Positions 19,280-26,708 are shown, counted from the first letter of the stretch. The stretch: 64,000 nucleotides of DNA from Pseudomonadota bacterium (GCA_021821945.1 JAJZTF010000003.1:1-64000); one strand, 5' to 3'. A program made the numbers and translations. Notes: generated by a model not told the origin, from the sequence alone.

Positions 19280-19558
19280 TTACTGCTTGCCGGTTTTTTT
19301 GAGGTCATCGATCAAGTCATCGGCAGATCCGAAACGCGCGGCACGCGCTTTCACTATTGTGCGTGCTTCTTCCATAGCCTCGCGGGTCTCTACATTCGGC
19401 ACCTTCAATTCCAGCGGAAAAGCCTGATCGTTGACCACGCGCTTGAGGAAGATGCGGACGGCGTCCGATACGGACAGCCCCATGGCGGCCAATGCCTCGC
19501 TGGCTTGTGCCTTGGTCTCTTCGTCTACCCGAACGTGCAGCATTGTGGAATGGCTCAT
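19280..19558 (-). CDS. dinJ: DinJ/RelB-type antitoxin
   Basis: A 92-residue ribbon-helix-helix antitoxin: MSHSTMLHVRVDEETKAQAS, then LAAMGLSVSDAVRIFLKRVV, the DinJ signature, with an acidic toxin-binding C-terminus. The start is set by GGAGG eight bases before this ATG. Its partner yafQ follows directly but is broken by the TnpB element. The protein itself is intact and may still repress its promoter or neutralise related toxins. Confidence 0.92.
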   Translation of the reverse strand: MSHSTMLHVRVDEETKAQASEALAAMGLSVSDAVRIFLKRVVNDQAFPLELKVPNVETREAMEEARTIVKARAARFGSADDLIDDLKKTGKQ

Positions 19559-19580
19559 GTTCATCTCCTCCGGTTGTGCA

Positions 19581-19609
19581 ATTGTGTATCTCTTATGAGA
19601 TACGGTCAA
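19581..19609 (-). promoter_or_regulatory. dinJ promoter with operator palindrome
   Basis: TTGACC (-35, 19609-19604), a 17-base spacer and CACAAT (-10). The spacer is almost filled by the inverted repeat GTATCTC-TTAT-GAGATAC (19586-19603). A palindrome between -35 and -10 is the expected site for autorepression by a DinJ-type antitoxin. Confidence 0.7.
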
Positions 19610-19688
19610 GCGCGTTTTTCATAGGCCATCCGGCATATACCCGGGAAGCGGGAATCGGTGCAGCATTGCGCATTTCAAGGGGATCGGA

Positions 19689-20654
19689 ATGACGAGCTTC
19701 GTGTTGAGCGTGCGAAACAGGGATGCGGATGCATTCGGCAAGGGATTCGGAAGGCCTTGCTATCTCGGCATACCTGACGGGGAGGATGTTCCCCGCCCTT
19801 CCCACAGGATGGGCAGCGCGTCGCAGTGGATGAAGGCGGTCGTGGACGACGCCTACCCTGAAGGGAAGGCATGGCTGGACGTGGTATTCTTCGTGCACGG
19901 CTACAACACGGATGCGAGGGAGGCCCTGCTGCGCCAGAGGCTGGTCGAGAAGGAGCTCGGAAGGCGCGGCCTTGCATGCATGGTCATCGGCTTCGACTGG
20001 CCGACGGCGGGAAATGCGCTCCTCTATTCCTACGACAGGTTCGAGGCCCAGGATGCCGCTTCGTCCCTGGTGAAGGCGGGCATCATCCCCTTTTCGAAAT
20101 TCACGGTCGACAACTGCCCCGTCAACGTGCACCTGATCGCGCATTCCATGGGCGGCTTCGTCGTGCGCGAGGCCTTCCGCGGAGTGGACAAGGGCAGGGA
20201 CGCGAACCTCGCGAACGACTGGCGCATAGGGCAGCTCGTGCTTTTTGCGGCCGACATCTCGTCGGACTGCTTCGCGCTCGGGAATCCGGACATGCTCCCC
20301 GTTTTCAGGCACTGCGGCCGCCTCACCAACTACTACAGCGGTTACGACCATGCGCTCGCGGCGTCCAACGTGAAGAACGTGGACTTCAGGTCGCGCGTGG
20401 GGCGGGTGGGCATGCCCATGAAGACGCCCGCAAACGAGAAGGCGCTGGATGTGGACTGCGGGCCGCGCTATGCCGCGGTCAGGGACCGCGAACTCAGGAT
20501 CATAGACGGCATGGTCTCGCACTCGTGGTATCTGGAGGATGAACTCTGGTATGACGACCTCGCCCATACCCTGAAGGGGCAGCTCGACCGCCATGTGATC
20601 CCGACCAGGACCTACAGGGGAGAGAATGATTTCGTGCTTAACCCGGGAGTCTGA
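19689..20654 (+). CDS. DUF900-type alpha/beta hydrolase
   Basis: A 321-residue protein of the alpha/beta-hydrolase fold. FFVHGYNTDAREALLRQ is the oxyanion-hole region typical of DUF900, AHSMGGFVVRE carries the nucleophile Ser, and a late SHSWYL can supply the catalytic His. There is no signal peptide. The substrate is unknown. AAGGGGA precedes the start. Its last codons (NPGV and stop) lie in a 32-bp sequence repeated 834 bases downstream. Confidence 0.82.
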   Translation: MTSFVLSVRNRDADAFGKGFGRPCYLGIPDGEDVPRPSHRMGSASQWMKAVVDDAYPEGKAWLDVVFFVHGYNTDAREALLRQRLVEKELGRRGLACMVIGFDWPTAGNALLYSYDRFEAQDAASSLVKAGIIPFSKFTVDNCPVNVHLIAHSMGGFVVREAFRGVDKGRDANLANDWRIGQLVLFAADISSDCFALGNPDMLPVFRHCGRLTNYYSGYDHALAASNVKNVDFRSRVGRVGMPMKTPANEKALDVDCGPRYAAVRDRELRIIDGMVSHSWYLEDELWYDDLAHTLKGQLDRHVIPTRTYRGENDFVLNPGV

Positions 20655-20671
20655 TGCTTCAGGATGTGCAG
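20640..20671 (+). repeat. 32-bp direct repeat, copy 1
   Basis: Starts AACCCGGGAGTCTGATGCTT and ends GGATGTGCAG. It covers the last codons of the DUF900 hydrolase and the 15 bases after it. It is identical over all 32 bases to 21474-21505. The vapBC unit lies exactly between the copies. Confidence 0.95.
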
Positions 20672-20779
20672 AGGCGGAGGGGTTTCAAAACCCGATCAAT
20701 CCGATCCTGTTGAGCGTTATGTCCGGGTTGCCATGACTATGCTTGCCATAATTTTCAAGGCAGTTTCGCTCCATGCGCA

Positions 20780-20823
20780 TTTACAGTTTTCGCATGATGG
20801 AATAAAGTACATACATCGTACAT
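20780..20823 (+). promoter_or_regulatory. vapBC promoter and candidate operator
   Basis: TTTACA (20780-20785), a 17-base spacer and TAAAGT (20803-20808). Overlapping the -10 are two direct GTACAT copies (20807-20812, 20818-20823) one helical turn apart, a plausible VapB(C) autorepression site. Confidence 0.55.
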
Positions 20824-20844
20824 CCATGGATAACGGAGTTTGCA

Positions 20845-21081
20845 ATGCACACCACTAAAGTCTTCAAAAATGGCAATTCGCAGGCCGTCCGCATCCCGGC
20901 CGATATTGCCTACGAGCGCATGGATATAGAACTGGAAATTGAGCGCGATGGTGATGAAATTCGTATTCGTCCTGTTCGCAGGTCGCTGTCTGGCGTGTTG
21001 GCGAAATTTGCCAGGTTTTCGCCGGATTTCATGGCGGAAGGGCGTGGCGAACAAGCGCAAGTCGAAAGGGATTCCCTGTAA
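20845..21081 (+). CDS. vapB: VapB-type antitoxin (SpoVT/AbrB fold)
   Basis: A 78-residue protein. KVFKNGNSQAVRIPADIAYE is the swapped-hairpin AbrB DNA-binding domain of VapB/MazE proteins. The C-terminal tail FARFSPDFMAEGRGEQAQ is the segment that wraps the toxin. It ends at the first base of vapC, so translation is coupled. A second VapB at 36.8 kb shares the same layout (FMAQGRGDAKPQERESF). Confidence 0.92.
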   Translation: MHTTKVFKNGNSQAVRIPADIAYERMDIELEIERDGDEIRIRPVRRSLSGVLAKFARFSPDFMAEGRGEQAQVERDSL

Positions 21082-21488
21082 TGCCGCGCTACATGCTCGA
21101 CACAAACATGTGCATCTACCTGATGAAAAATCAGCCGGAAGTAGTCGCACAACGTTTTGCACAGTGCTACGTCGGTGACGTGGTGATGTCATCTATCACT
21201 TATGCAGAGCTGGAATATGGTGTTGCCGCGTCTGCCAACCCGGAACAAGAGCGCATCAACCTCGCCAGCCTCGTGGAGGACATTCAGGTGGTGCTGTTTG
21301 ATGCGGATGCAGGCGTTGCGTACGGGCCCATTCGACAAGCTACCCGGGATATCAGGACTGATGCCCTGGATAAGCTGATTGCGGCACATGCAGTGGCGCT
21401 TAATGTGACGATTGTTACAAACAACATGAAGGATTTTGCCAGATACCCGGGTGTGCTTTCCGAGAATTGGCTGAACCCGGGAGTCTGA
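21081..21488 (+). CDS. vapC: VapC-type PIN-domain ribonuclease toxin
   Basis: A 135-residue PIN domain with all acidic residues: Asp7 (MLDTNMCIYLM), Glu43 (TYAELEYG), Asp97 (DKLIAAHA) and Asp118 (TNNMKDFA). It should be an active Mg-dependent RNase that cuts tRNA or rRNA. The body ends at ENWL; the last residues NPGV and the stop are supplied by the downstream copy of the 32-bp repeat, showing that the unit uses host flanking sequence to finish its frame. Confidence 0.93.
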   Translation: MPRYMLDTNMCIYLMKNQPEVVAQRFAQCYVGDVVMSSITYAELEYGVAASANPEQERINLASLVEDIQVVLFDADAGVAYGPIRQATRDIRTDALDKLIAAHAVALNVTIVTNNMKDFARYPGVLSENWLNPGV

Positions 21489-21505
21489 TGCTTCAGGATG
21501 TGCAG
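21474..21505 (+). repeat. 32-bp direct repeat, copy 2
   Basis: Identical to 20640-20671. This copy encodes the last VapC codons on the plus strand and, on the minus strand, the C-terminus (CTS and stop) of the convergent acyltransferase. The sequence is therefore the original junction between hydrolase and acyltransferase genes, duplicated on either side of vapBC. Confidence 0.95.
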
Positions 21506-22239
21506 CGGATCAGGCGCGAGAGTATGTCGGCCTCTTCGGCGGGGCTGAAGAAGTAGGGGTAGATGGATTTCTCTTCCGCAGCGTTTTCCATCAGGCCGCC
21601 GAATTTTTTTACCATTTCCGCCGTCCTGGAAAAGCTCGTGCGCATGAGAACTGCCGGGGCGTTGACGCGCGGGCATATACTCTCCTCGCCTATGCGCGTG
21701 AAGCCCAGCCTCTTTTCGTAGAATCCGGCATGGCGGGGGTTGACCTCCATCACGCCGTCGGTGTTTCCGGATATGTGGTACGGATAGAGGTAGCCTATGT
21801 GAAAAAGACTGGCCAGCATGCGCTTGGACCTGATCCCCGAATCCACGGCAAGACTCCTGAATTCGCAGAGGCTGAGGCCCTGGTCCCTCAGACGGTTGAG
21901 TTCGTCGTGGTAGAGCTGGTCGGCCAGAAGGCCCATGCCGGAGTCGGAGGTGACGGAGAGGGTGCCCACCGCATTCTCGTTGGAATAGGCGATGATGGTC
22001 GTCCTGTCCGGTTCGTGCGCCATCACGCCACTGGTCTCATAGCCGCGCCATGAGTACCTCCTGTGCACCAGCTGCCTGGCGGAGTCGAGATGGTGATGGT
22101 TCTGGGCGATCCTGAACTTGAAATGGTGCTCTCCCGGCACGGGGTCGGAAAACTCCATGACGGGATGGGAGGTCTCGCGCCTCATCTCTTCGACGAAGAA
22201 AGCGAGCGTCGAGTCCATGCGATATGTTTTATCGTTCAT
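21493..22239 (-). CDS. PEP-CTERM/exosortase-associated acyltransferase (FeeM/TIGR03694 type)
   Basis: About 248 residues with a GNAT/autoinducer-synthase-like fold. SARQLVHRRYSWRGYET, LCEFRSLAVDSGIRSKRMLASLFHIGYLY and EVNPRHAGFYEKRLGFTRIGEESICPRVNAPAVLM are the conserved blocks I associate with N-acyl amino acid synthases and with TIGR03694 proteins near exosortase loci. It probably moves a fatty acyl group from ACP to an amine. Several Met codons could be the start (22287, 22257, 22239), none with a strong ribosome binding site. A paralogue lies at 28650-29423. Confidence 0.75.
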   Translation of the reverse strand: MNDKTYRMDSTLAFFVEEMRRETSHPVMEFSDPVPGEHHFKFRIAQNHHHLDSARQLVHRRYSWRGYETSGVMAHEPDRTTIIAYSNENAVGTLSVTSDSGMGLLADQLYHDELNRLRDQGLSLCEFRSLAVDSGIRSKRMLASLFHIGYLYPYHISGNTDGVMEVNPRHAGFYEKRLGFTRIGEESICPRVNAPAVLMRTSFSRTAEMVKKFGGLMENAAEEKSIYPYFFSPAEEADILSRLIRCTS

Positions 22240-22358
22240 GCAGTGATCGGGTCTCATACTGTCGGGAACACGCATGAGGGGGCGCAACTTGGCGGGGCCG
22301 GTGCTGCCATGCGTCGAGCTATGTTATATTGGGGCATCCGATTTGACAAGCCGGGGCC

Positions 22359-23081
22359 ATGGAAAATCACGCCGCAGTTCTTCTCGATGGATTGAGCGCA
22401 CTTGCCGCTTTCAGGTGCGCGGACCTTGACGAGAGTCTTGGGAAGCTGACTTTCATGATCTCGGGGATCATGGATGCCGATAACTGCTCCATCATGCTCT
22501 CCGACGACGGCAGGAGCCTCAGGGTCAGGGCGAGTTCTGGCACTCTTCCCGACGCGGCCTACAGGGAATCCGTGAAGAAGGGGGAGGGCATATCCGGCCA
22601 TGTGCTGGCGACGGGCGTTCCCCTCATGATAGAGGACGTGGAGAGATCCGAATTCGCGAGGCATGCGAGAAATCCTTCCTCGATCAAGAAAGGCATGATC
22701 TCCGTGCCCATCGCGATCGACGGCTCCGTTCTCGGCGTGGCCAACATCAATGGCCTGAGGCGCCGGGAAAAATTCACCAGGGAAGACCTGCACGCGATGG
22801 AGGTCGCCGCGTCCTTTGTCGGCAGGATGATCCAGACCCTCCAGCTCAAGCGCACGCTGGAATCCCGCTTCGCCCAGAGGTCGCTCTCGGGGGCGACCGA
22901 AATCAGGATACGCGATGCCCAGAACCCCGAAAGGATGGCAAGGATACTTGCCAAGTCCTTCTACCGCGAGATGGCAGGCGCCGGCTTCAGCCCGGCGCAG
23001 ATCATAGACGCCGCATCCGAAATCATCTCCGAGCTCGGCAAGAGCGTGAGCAGGCACAAGGGGCGGGTCAGGCGCGACTGA
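22359..23081 (+). CDS. GAF-domain protein
   Basis: A 240-residue cytoplasmic protein. Residues 20-165 form a GAF sensor domain (MDADNCSIMLSDDGRSLRVRA, GEGISGHVLATGVPLMIEDV, ISVPIAIDGSVLGVANING). The C-terminal 75 residues are helical and lack any output domain I can name. It may bind a small ligand or partner. It overlaps the next gene by one base (TGATG), so both form an operon. Confidence 0.82.
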   Translation: MENHAAVLLDGLSALAAFRCADLDESLGKLTFMISGIMDADNCSIMLSDDGRSLRVRASSGTLPDAAYRESVKKGEGISGHVLATGVPLMIEDVERSEFARHARNPSSIKKGMISVPIAIDGSVLGVANINGLRRREKFTREDLHAMEVAASFVGRMIQTLQLKRTLESRFAQRSLSGATEIRIRDAQNPERMARILAKSFYREMAGAGFSPAQIIDAASEIISELGKSVSRHKGRVRRD

Positions 23082-23557
23082 TGCGTCCATCCTTCGCACC
23101 CCGGATCGCCGCATGGCATAATGCGCGGGAGGAGGAAGGCAAAGTGAAACTGGAAAAGGAAATCGAGATGCTCATCAGGGAAAGGGACGAGATCAGGTCC
23201 GCCGGTGAGCCGACTGAAAAGCAGACGCAGCGGCTGGCGAAGGTGGAGGCCGAGCTCGCTGCCAGGGAGGAGAAGGACCCGGGCATAATCGGGCATGTTA
23301 CGAAAGACATCGAGCAGGGCAAGTCCCTGCTCGGGCACAAGAACGCGCAGAAATGCCTGTCGCTGGTCAGGCGCAAGCTCTTCCCGCTTGCGGTCAGATC
23401 CAATCAGGGGCTGGTCGTCAGCTCGGAGGCGATAGGGAAGCTCAACAGGGAGGGGGCGGGCATAGGCCGCAACACGCTGATCTCGCTCGAACAGAACAAA
23501 CTCGTGACGCGGATGGAAAACGGCGACCTCGTCCTTCCCTGGGAATGGGACATCTGA
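23081..23557 (+). CDS. Hypothetical coiled-coil protein
   Basis: Up to 158 residues and not recognised. The N-terminal half is charged helix (KLEKEIEMLIRERDEI, QRLAKVEAELAAREEKD), probably a coiled coil. The C-terminal half (LISLEQNKLVTRMENGDLVLPWEWDI) has a winged-helix flavour. A GTG at 23144 preceded by GAGGAAGG may be the true start, giving 137 residues. Its last codons and stop lie in a 29-bp sequence repeated at 24046. Confidence 0.6.
   Translation: MRPSFAPRIAAWHNAREEEGKVKLEKEIEMLIRERDEIRSAGEPTEKQTQRLAKVEAELAAREEKDPGIIGHVTKDIEQGKSLLGHKNAQKCLSLVRRKLFPLAVRSNQGLVVSSEAIGKLNREGAGIGRNTLISLEQNKLVTRMENGDLVLPWEWDI
23529..23557 (+). repeat. 29-bp direct repeat, copy 1
   Basis: Begins TCGTCCTTCCCTGGG and ends GGGACATCTGA. 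It is the 3' end of the upstream coiled-coil gene, including the stop. It matches 24046-24074 at 28 of 29 positions; the higBA remnant lies between the two copies. Confidence 0.92.
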
Positions 23558-23603
23558 TGCTTTCCCGCCTGAATGGCGGAGAGATGTCTCGGTGCTTGCA
23601 CCG

Positions 23604-23623
23604 TTGTATTCGTTCGAATACAA
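23604..23623 (+). promoter_or_regulatory. Operator palindrome upstream of the higBA remnant
   Basis: A perfect inverted repeat TTGTATTCG-TT-CGAATACAA just before the toxin start. It is a likely binding site for the HigA-type antitoxin, still intact although the toxin is not. Confidence 0.65.
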
Positions 23624-23630
23624 TTTGATC

Positions 23631-23696
23631 GTGTACACGATCAAGGTACTTCCTGAATTCAATGCGTGGCTGAAATGCTGGAGGACTGAGTCATGA
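23631..23696 (+). pseudogene. higB: RelE/HigB-type toxin, internally deleted
   Basis: From GTG the frame reads VYTIKVLPEFNAWLKCWRTES and stops. The first 14 residues are the usual N-terminus of a HigB/RelE-type addiction killer protein of about 100 residues. The rest of the toxin is missing and the short tail runs into the antitoxin start with an ATGA overlap, so the original gene order is kept. It cannot be an active RNase. Confidence 0.75.
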
Positions 23697-23998
23697 GCAG
23701 GAAAATCAAGATTTCCGGACTGCCGGACTTCGATATGGCAGAGCACCTGCCGGACGAGCAGGCCATCGCAGAATACCTGACCATAGTGATGGAAGAGAAC
23801 GATCCGTCTGCGTTGGCGCATGCGCTTGGTACCGTGGCGCGCGCTCGCGGTATGTCCCAGATTGCCAAGGATGCCGGCATCGGACGCGAGGCGCTATACA
23901 AGGCATTGCGTCATGGCGCAGATCCACGCTTCGAGACCATATCCCGCGTGTGTCACGCGCTAGGTGTGAAGCTGGTCGTTCAGCCGCTTCATGCTTGA
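23693..23998 (+). CDS. higA: HigA-type antitoxin (addiction module antidote)
   Basis: A 101-residue protein. MSRKIKISGLPDFDMAEHL and EQAIAEYLTIVMEENDPSALAHALGTVARARGMSQIAK lead into the HTH AGIGREALYKALRHGADPRFETI, the pattern of the XRE-like antidotes paired with HigB/RelE toxins. The gene is complete although its toxin is reduced to a 21-residue stub. It ends 47 bases before the second 29-bp repeat. Confidence 0.88.
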   Translation: MSRKIKISGLPDFDMAEHLPDEQAIAEYLTIVMEENDPSALAHALGTVARARGMSQIAKDAGIGREALYKALRHGADPRFETISRVCHALGVKLVVQPLHA

Positions 23999-24045
23999 AA
24001 TTGGATGTCTCCGGGGAGGTCCTGCGATTCTTACGCCAAACAATG

Positions 24046-24074
24046 TCGTCCTCCCCTGGGAATGGGACATCTGA
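24046..24074 (+). repeat. 29-bp direct repeat, copy 2
   Basis: Matches 23529-23557 with one T-to-C difference. This copy is outside any gene, so it looks like the duplicated end of the coiled-coil gene left on the far side of the higBA insertion. Confidence 0.9.
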
Positions 24075-24167
24075 AATAGGTCAAACTGCATAGATCGTTT
24101 TGCATATTGCCCGGAAAAGGCGCTGTCCATAGAGTGCTCGGGATTCCAACCCGACAGGAGAGCGCAA

Positions 24168-25022
24168 ATGTCCCAAGCATATTTTGGCTGGCTGCCAGAC
24201 CTTCCAAGCATAGCCGACTACACGGTCGACCACGAGAAGGTGAAGCCGCTGCTCGCAAGGATAGGCGAGCCGCGAAAGAAGGAGCCGGCCAGGGCTGACC
24301 TGCGGGAATGGTGTTCGCCCATCGAGGATCAGAAGGAACTGGGTTCCTGCACGGCCAATGCGGGAGTGGGGATGGTCGAATACTACGAGCGCCGCGCCTT
24401 CGGCAAGCACATAGACGCATCCCGCCTCTTTTTGTACAAGACGACGCGCGACCTTCTGAAGTCGCAGGGCGACACGGGCGCATATCTGCGCACGACGATG
24501 GAGGCGATGGTGCTTTTCGGCCTGCCCCCGGAAAGCTACTGGCCCTATCTCGTCGCGGACTTCGACAGGGAACCCAGCGCATTCCTCTATTCCTTCGGCC
24601 AGAACTATCAGGCCCTGAGCTACTACAGGCTGGACCCCGCGGGCACGGAGAAGGCCGATCTTCTTAGGCAGATCAGGACCAGCATCGCATCCGGCCTGCC
24701 GGCGATGTTCGGCTTCACCGTTTACAATTCGTATGTGCAGGCGACCCGGGAAAACGGAGGGGCAATACCCTATCCCGTGAAGGGCGACAGGGTGGTCGGA
24801 GGCCACGCCGTGATGGCGGTAGGCTACGACGATGCATTCCAGATCAGAAACGGAAGCGCCAGGGCCACGGTGGGCGCGCTCCTCATCAGGAATTCATGGG
24901 GAACCGCCTGGGGTGACGGGGGGTACGGCTGGCTTCCCTACGAGTACGTCCTGAAAGGCCAGGCTGCCGACTGGTGGGCGCTGATCTCCCAGGAGTGGGT
25001 GGATACGGGGAATTTTGGCTGA
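24168..25022 (+). CDS. Papain-family (C1A) cysteine peptidase
   Basis: A 284-residue protein with the full catalytic set: Gln55 and Cys61 in EDQKELGSCTAN, His213 in VGGHAVMAVGYDD, and Asn242 in IRNSWGTAWGDGGYGWLP. There is no signal peptide or long inhibitory propeptide, so it probably acts in the cytoplasm or is exported by a route not visible here. AGGAG precedes the ATG by eight bases. It stands alone between two TA remnants. Confidence 0.9.
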   Translation: MSQAYFGWLPDLPSIADYTVDHEKVKPLLARIGEPRKKEPARADLREWCSPIEDQKELGSCTANAGVGMVEYYERRAFGKHIDASRLFLYKTTRDLLKSQGDTGAYLRTTMEAMVLFGLPPESYWPYLVADFDREPSAFLYSFGQNYQALSYYRLDPAGTEKADLLRQIRTSIASGLPAMFGFTVYNSYVQATRENGGAIPYPVKGDRVVGGHAVMAVGYDDAFQIRNGSARATVGALLIRNSWGTAWGDGGYGWLPYEYVLKGQAADWWALISQEWVDTGNFG

Positions 25023-25109
25023 TCCTCAAGCTGCATGCCCGGAAATACCGCAGCCTGACTGATCGTGAATTTTTGTGATACAGTGAATACATATCGCAAG
25101 AATGGCATC

Positions 25110-25337
25110 ATGGCTACATCGATTCGCCTTACCCCGGAACTGGAGAAAAGACTTGATTTTCTCGCTTCCCACACCGGGCGTACCAAGGCTTATTACCTGC
25201 GCGAAATCATCGAGCAGGACATCGAGGAAATCGAAGACTGCTATCTCGCCGCTGACGTGCTTGAGCGTGTGCGAAAAGGACAGGAGCAGGTGCATTCCGC
25301 CGCTGAAGTGAGAAGAGAGCTTGGCCTGGAGGGTTGA
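25110..25337 (+). CDS. relB: RelB-type ribbon-helix-helix antitoxin
   Basis: A 75-residue protein. MATSIRLTPELEKRLDFLASHTGRTKAYYLREIIEQDIEEIED is a classical RHH DNA-binding domain; the C-terminus (AAEVRRELGLEG) binds the toxin. The start is placed at MATSIRL by family convention; a longer frame begins at 25065. It overlaps relE by 17 bases. It is intact while relE is frameshifted. Confidence 0.9.
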   Translation: MATSIRLTPELEKRLDFLASHTGRTKAYYLREIIEQDIEEIEDCYLAADVLERVRKGQEQVHSAAEVRRELGLEG

Positions 25338-25586
25338 TTATTCGGATACTGCCAGGGGGCAGCTGAAGAGCCTCGACAGGCCAATGGCGCGGCGCATCGT
25401 CGACTTCATGGATGAACCATTGTGGGAGAGGGCGATCCGGGAAGTTCGGGCAAGGCATTGGCAGGCCCTTTGGGTGGTCTCTGGCATTATCGTGTCGGAG
25501 ACTATCGGGTGATATGCGACATTCGCGATGAGGAATTGCGTGTGCTTGTCATTCGGGTTGGCAACAGGAGCAAGGTTTACCGCTAG
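25321..25586 (+). pseudogene. relE: RelE-type toxin, frameshifted
   Basis: From TTG the frame gives MAWRVDYSDTARGQLKSLDR and RRIVDFMDE, a normal RelE start. After about 25410 the family sequence continues in another frame: [34 protein letters not shown], then [12 protein letters not shown] and stop at 25586. The original frame instead ends early at 25512. About 30 codons near the switch also seem shorter than usual, so an indel has disabled the toxin. A sequencing error is the alternative. Confidence 0.85.
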
Positions 25587-25601
25587 TTCGCCATTTCGTG
25601 C

Positions 25602-25631
25602 AAAAAAAACCGCGGCCGAAACGGCCGCGGT
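25602..25631 (-). terminator. Rho-independent terminator of the PEP-CTERM gene
   Basis: Stem CCGCGGCCG / CGGCCGCGG with a three-base loop, followed on the minus strand by eight T. It lies 26 bases past the PEP-CTERM stop codon. Confidence 0.92.
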
Positions 25632-25656
25632 CATGAGAGAACTGCGATGTCAGATG

Positions 25657-26565
25657 TCAGACTTGGCGCTTCTTGCGGGCAGTTGCGCCTATCCCAACAA
25701 GACCGATTCCCAGCAGTGCCAGAGTGGCGGGCTCGGGAACGTACTCGAGCTTGAACTGGCCGGCATTTGCGATGAACATCTGGCTGGGAATGACGTTCAC
25801 GGCATCCGCCGTTCCGGAGGAATATGAACCTCCTGCTTGTACTGCAGTCATGCCGGTGAGCGCGGCGGAAAGATCCTGGTTCTGCGTCGTGCGGCCTGTG
25901 GTGGTGTCGAAGGATGTGTCCTCTGATGCGTTCGTCGTCACGAAACCGAGAAGGATGTTCTGATTGAGAGGATTGCTAAAGGAATCCAGGAAGGGGTTCC
26001 CTGTCAGAGTTGCAGGGGGATTGGAAGTCACGGTCACAGTGCCGTTTGCAGTCGGTGTGCCGTTTGCGTTGACGAAGCCGCCGCTCGTGTTGGGGCTGCC
26101 TGTGACAGCGATATTGAATGATGCAATCATGGTGCCTACCGCCGCGCCATAATTATTTGCTGCAGTCGTGCCGTAAACGGCACTCGTGTTATACCACAAC
26201 TGGAAAGACCCGCCTGTGAAGTAATAGGCGCCAGTGTTTAAATCGGTAATGGCTGTGCCGCTGAAGACGCCAGTCAACTGTCCTCCGCCAAGGTTCACCA
26301 GGTTGCCGTTATTGTATTGAAGTATGTTGAATACGCCGTTGTCCGTTGTTTTATAGATTCCGGGAGTACTTGTGGCGGCGTTGGTCACATAGCTTTCGCC
26401 TGCGAACTGGAGCTGGTTTACGCCTGAGGTGATCACGTTTCCGGAGGAGCCTGGCAGGCTGAGTTGCCAGTTCTGGATGTCGATGTATGCAAGCGCGGGA
26501 GTGGAAGCGCAGATTGCGATTGCGCCAGCTGCCAGCGCCCCATACAGTTTCTTCATTTTAGTCAT
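25657..26565 (-). CDS. PEP-CTERM sorting-domain protein
   Basis: A 302-residue exported protein: a signal peptide (MKKLYGALAAGAIAICASTPALA), a Gly/Asn/Thr/Ser-rich body without cysteines, and the C-terminal sorting signal VPEPATLALLGIGLVGIGATARKKRQV (Pro-Glu-Pro, hydrophobic helix, basic tail). XrtA, encoded at 58.9-60.4 kb, is the expected processing enzyme. The start at 26565 follows CTGGAGAAAACC. A sigma-54 promoter lies upstream. The body may be glycosylated, as proposed for this class. The function is unknown. Confidence 0.93.
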   Translation of the reverse strand: MTKMKKLYGALAAGAIAICASTPALAYIDIQNWQLSLPGSSGNVITSGVNQLQFAGESYVTNAATSTPGIYKTTDNGVFNILQYNNGNLVNLGGGQLTGVFSGTAITDLNTGAYYFTGGSFQLWYNTSAVYGTTAANNYGAAVGTMIASFNIAVTGSPNTSGGFVNANGTPTANGTVTVTSNPPATLTGNPFLDSFSNPLNQNILLGFVTTNASEDTSFDTTTGRTTQNQDLSAALTGMTAVQAGGSYSSGTADAVNVIPSQMFIANAGQFKLEYVPEPATLALLGIGLVGIGATARKKRQV

Positions 26566-26608
26566 GGTTTTCTCCAGGATTGTCATTTGAATTTGCTTCG
26601 CATGTATC

Positions 26609-26627
26609 AAAGCAGAAATCGTGCCAA
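26609..26627 (-). promoter_or_regulatory. Sigma-54 (RpoN) promoter of the PEP-CTERM gene
   Basis: The minus strand reads TTGGCACG-ATTT-CTGCTTT. The -24 GG and -12 GC are ten bases apart, matching TGGCACG-N4-TTGCW in all but one base. It is 43-61 bases before the start codon. PEP-CTERM genes are known to be controlled by RpoN with the PrsK/PrsR two-component system. Confidence 0.85.
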
Positions 26628-26708
26628 TTTCATAATATTATGATAATAAAAAGAAAAAATATTATCCCGAATTCTGCTTTTGAGATTGTGTAAAACTTCC
26701 CGACAGAT

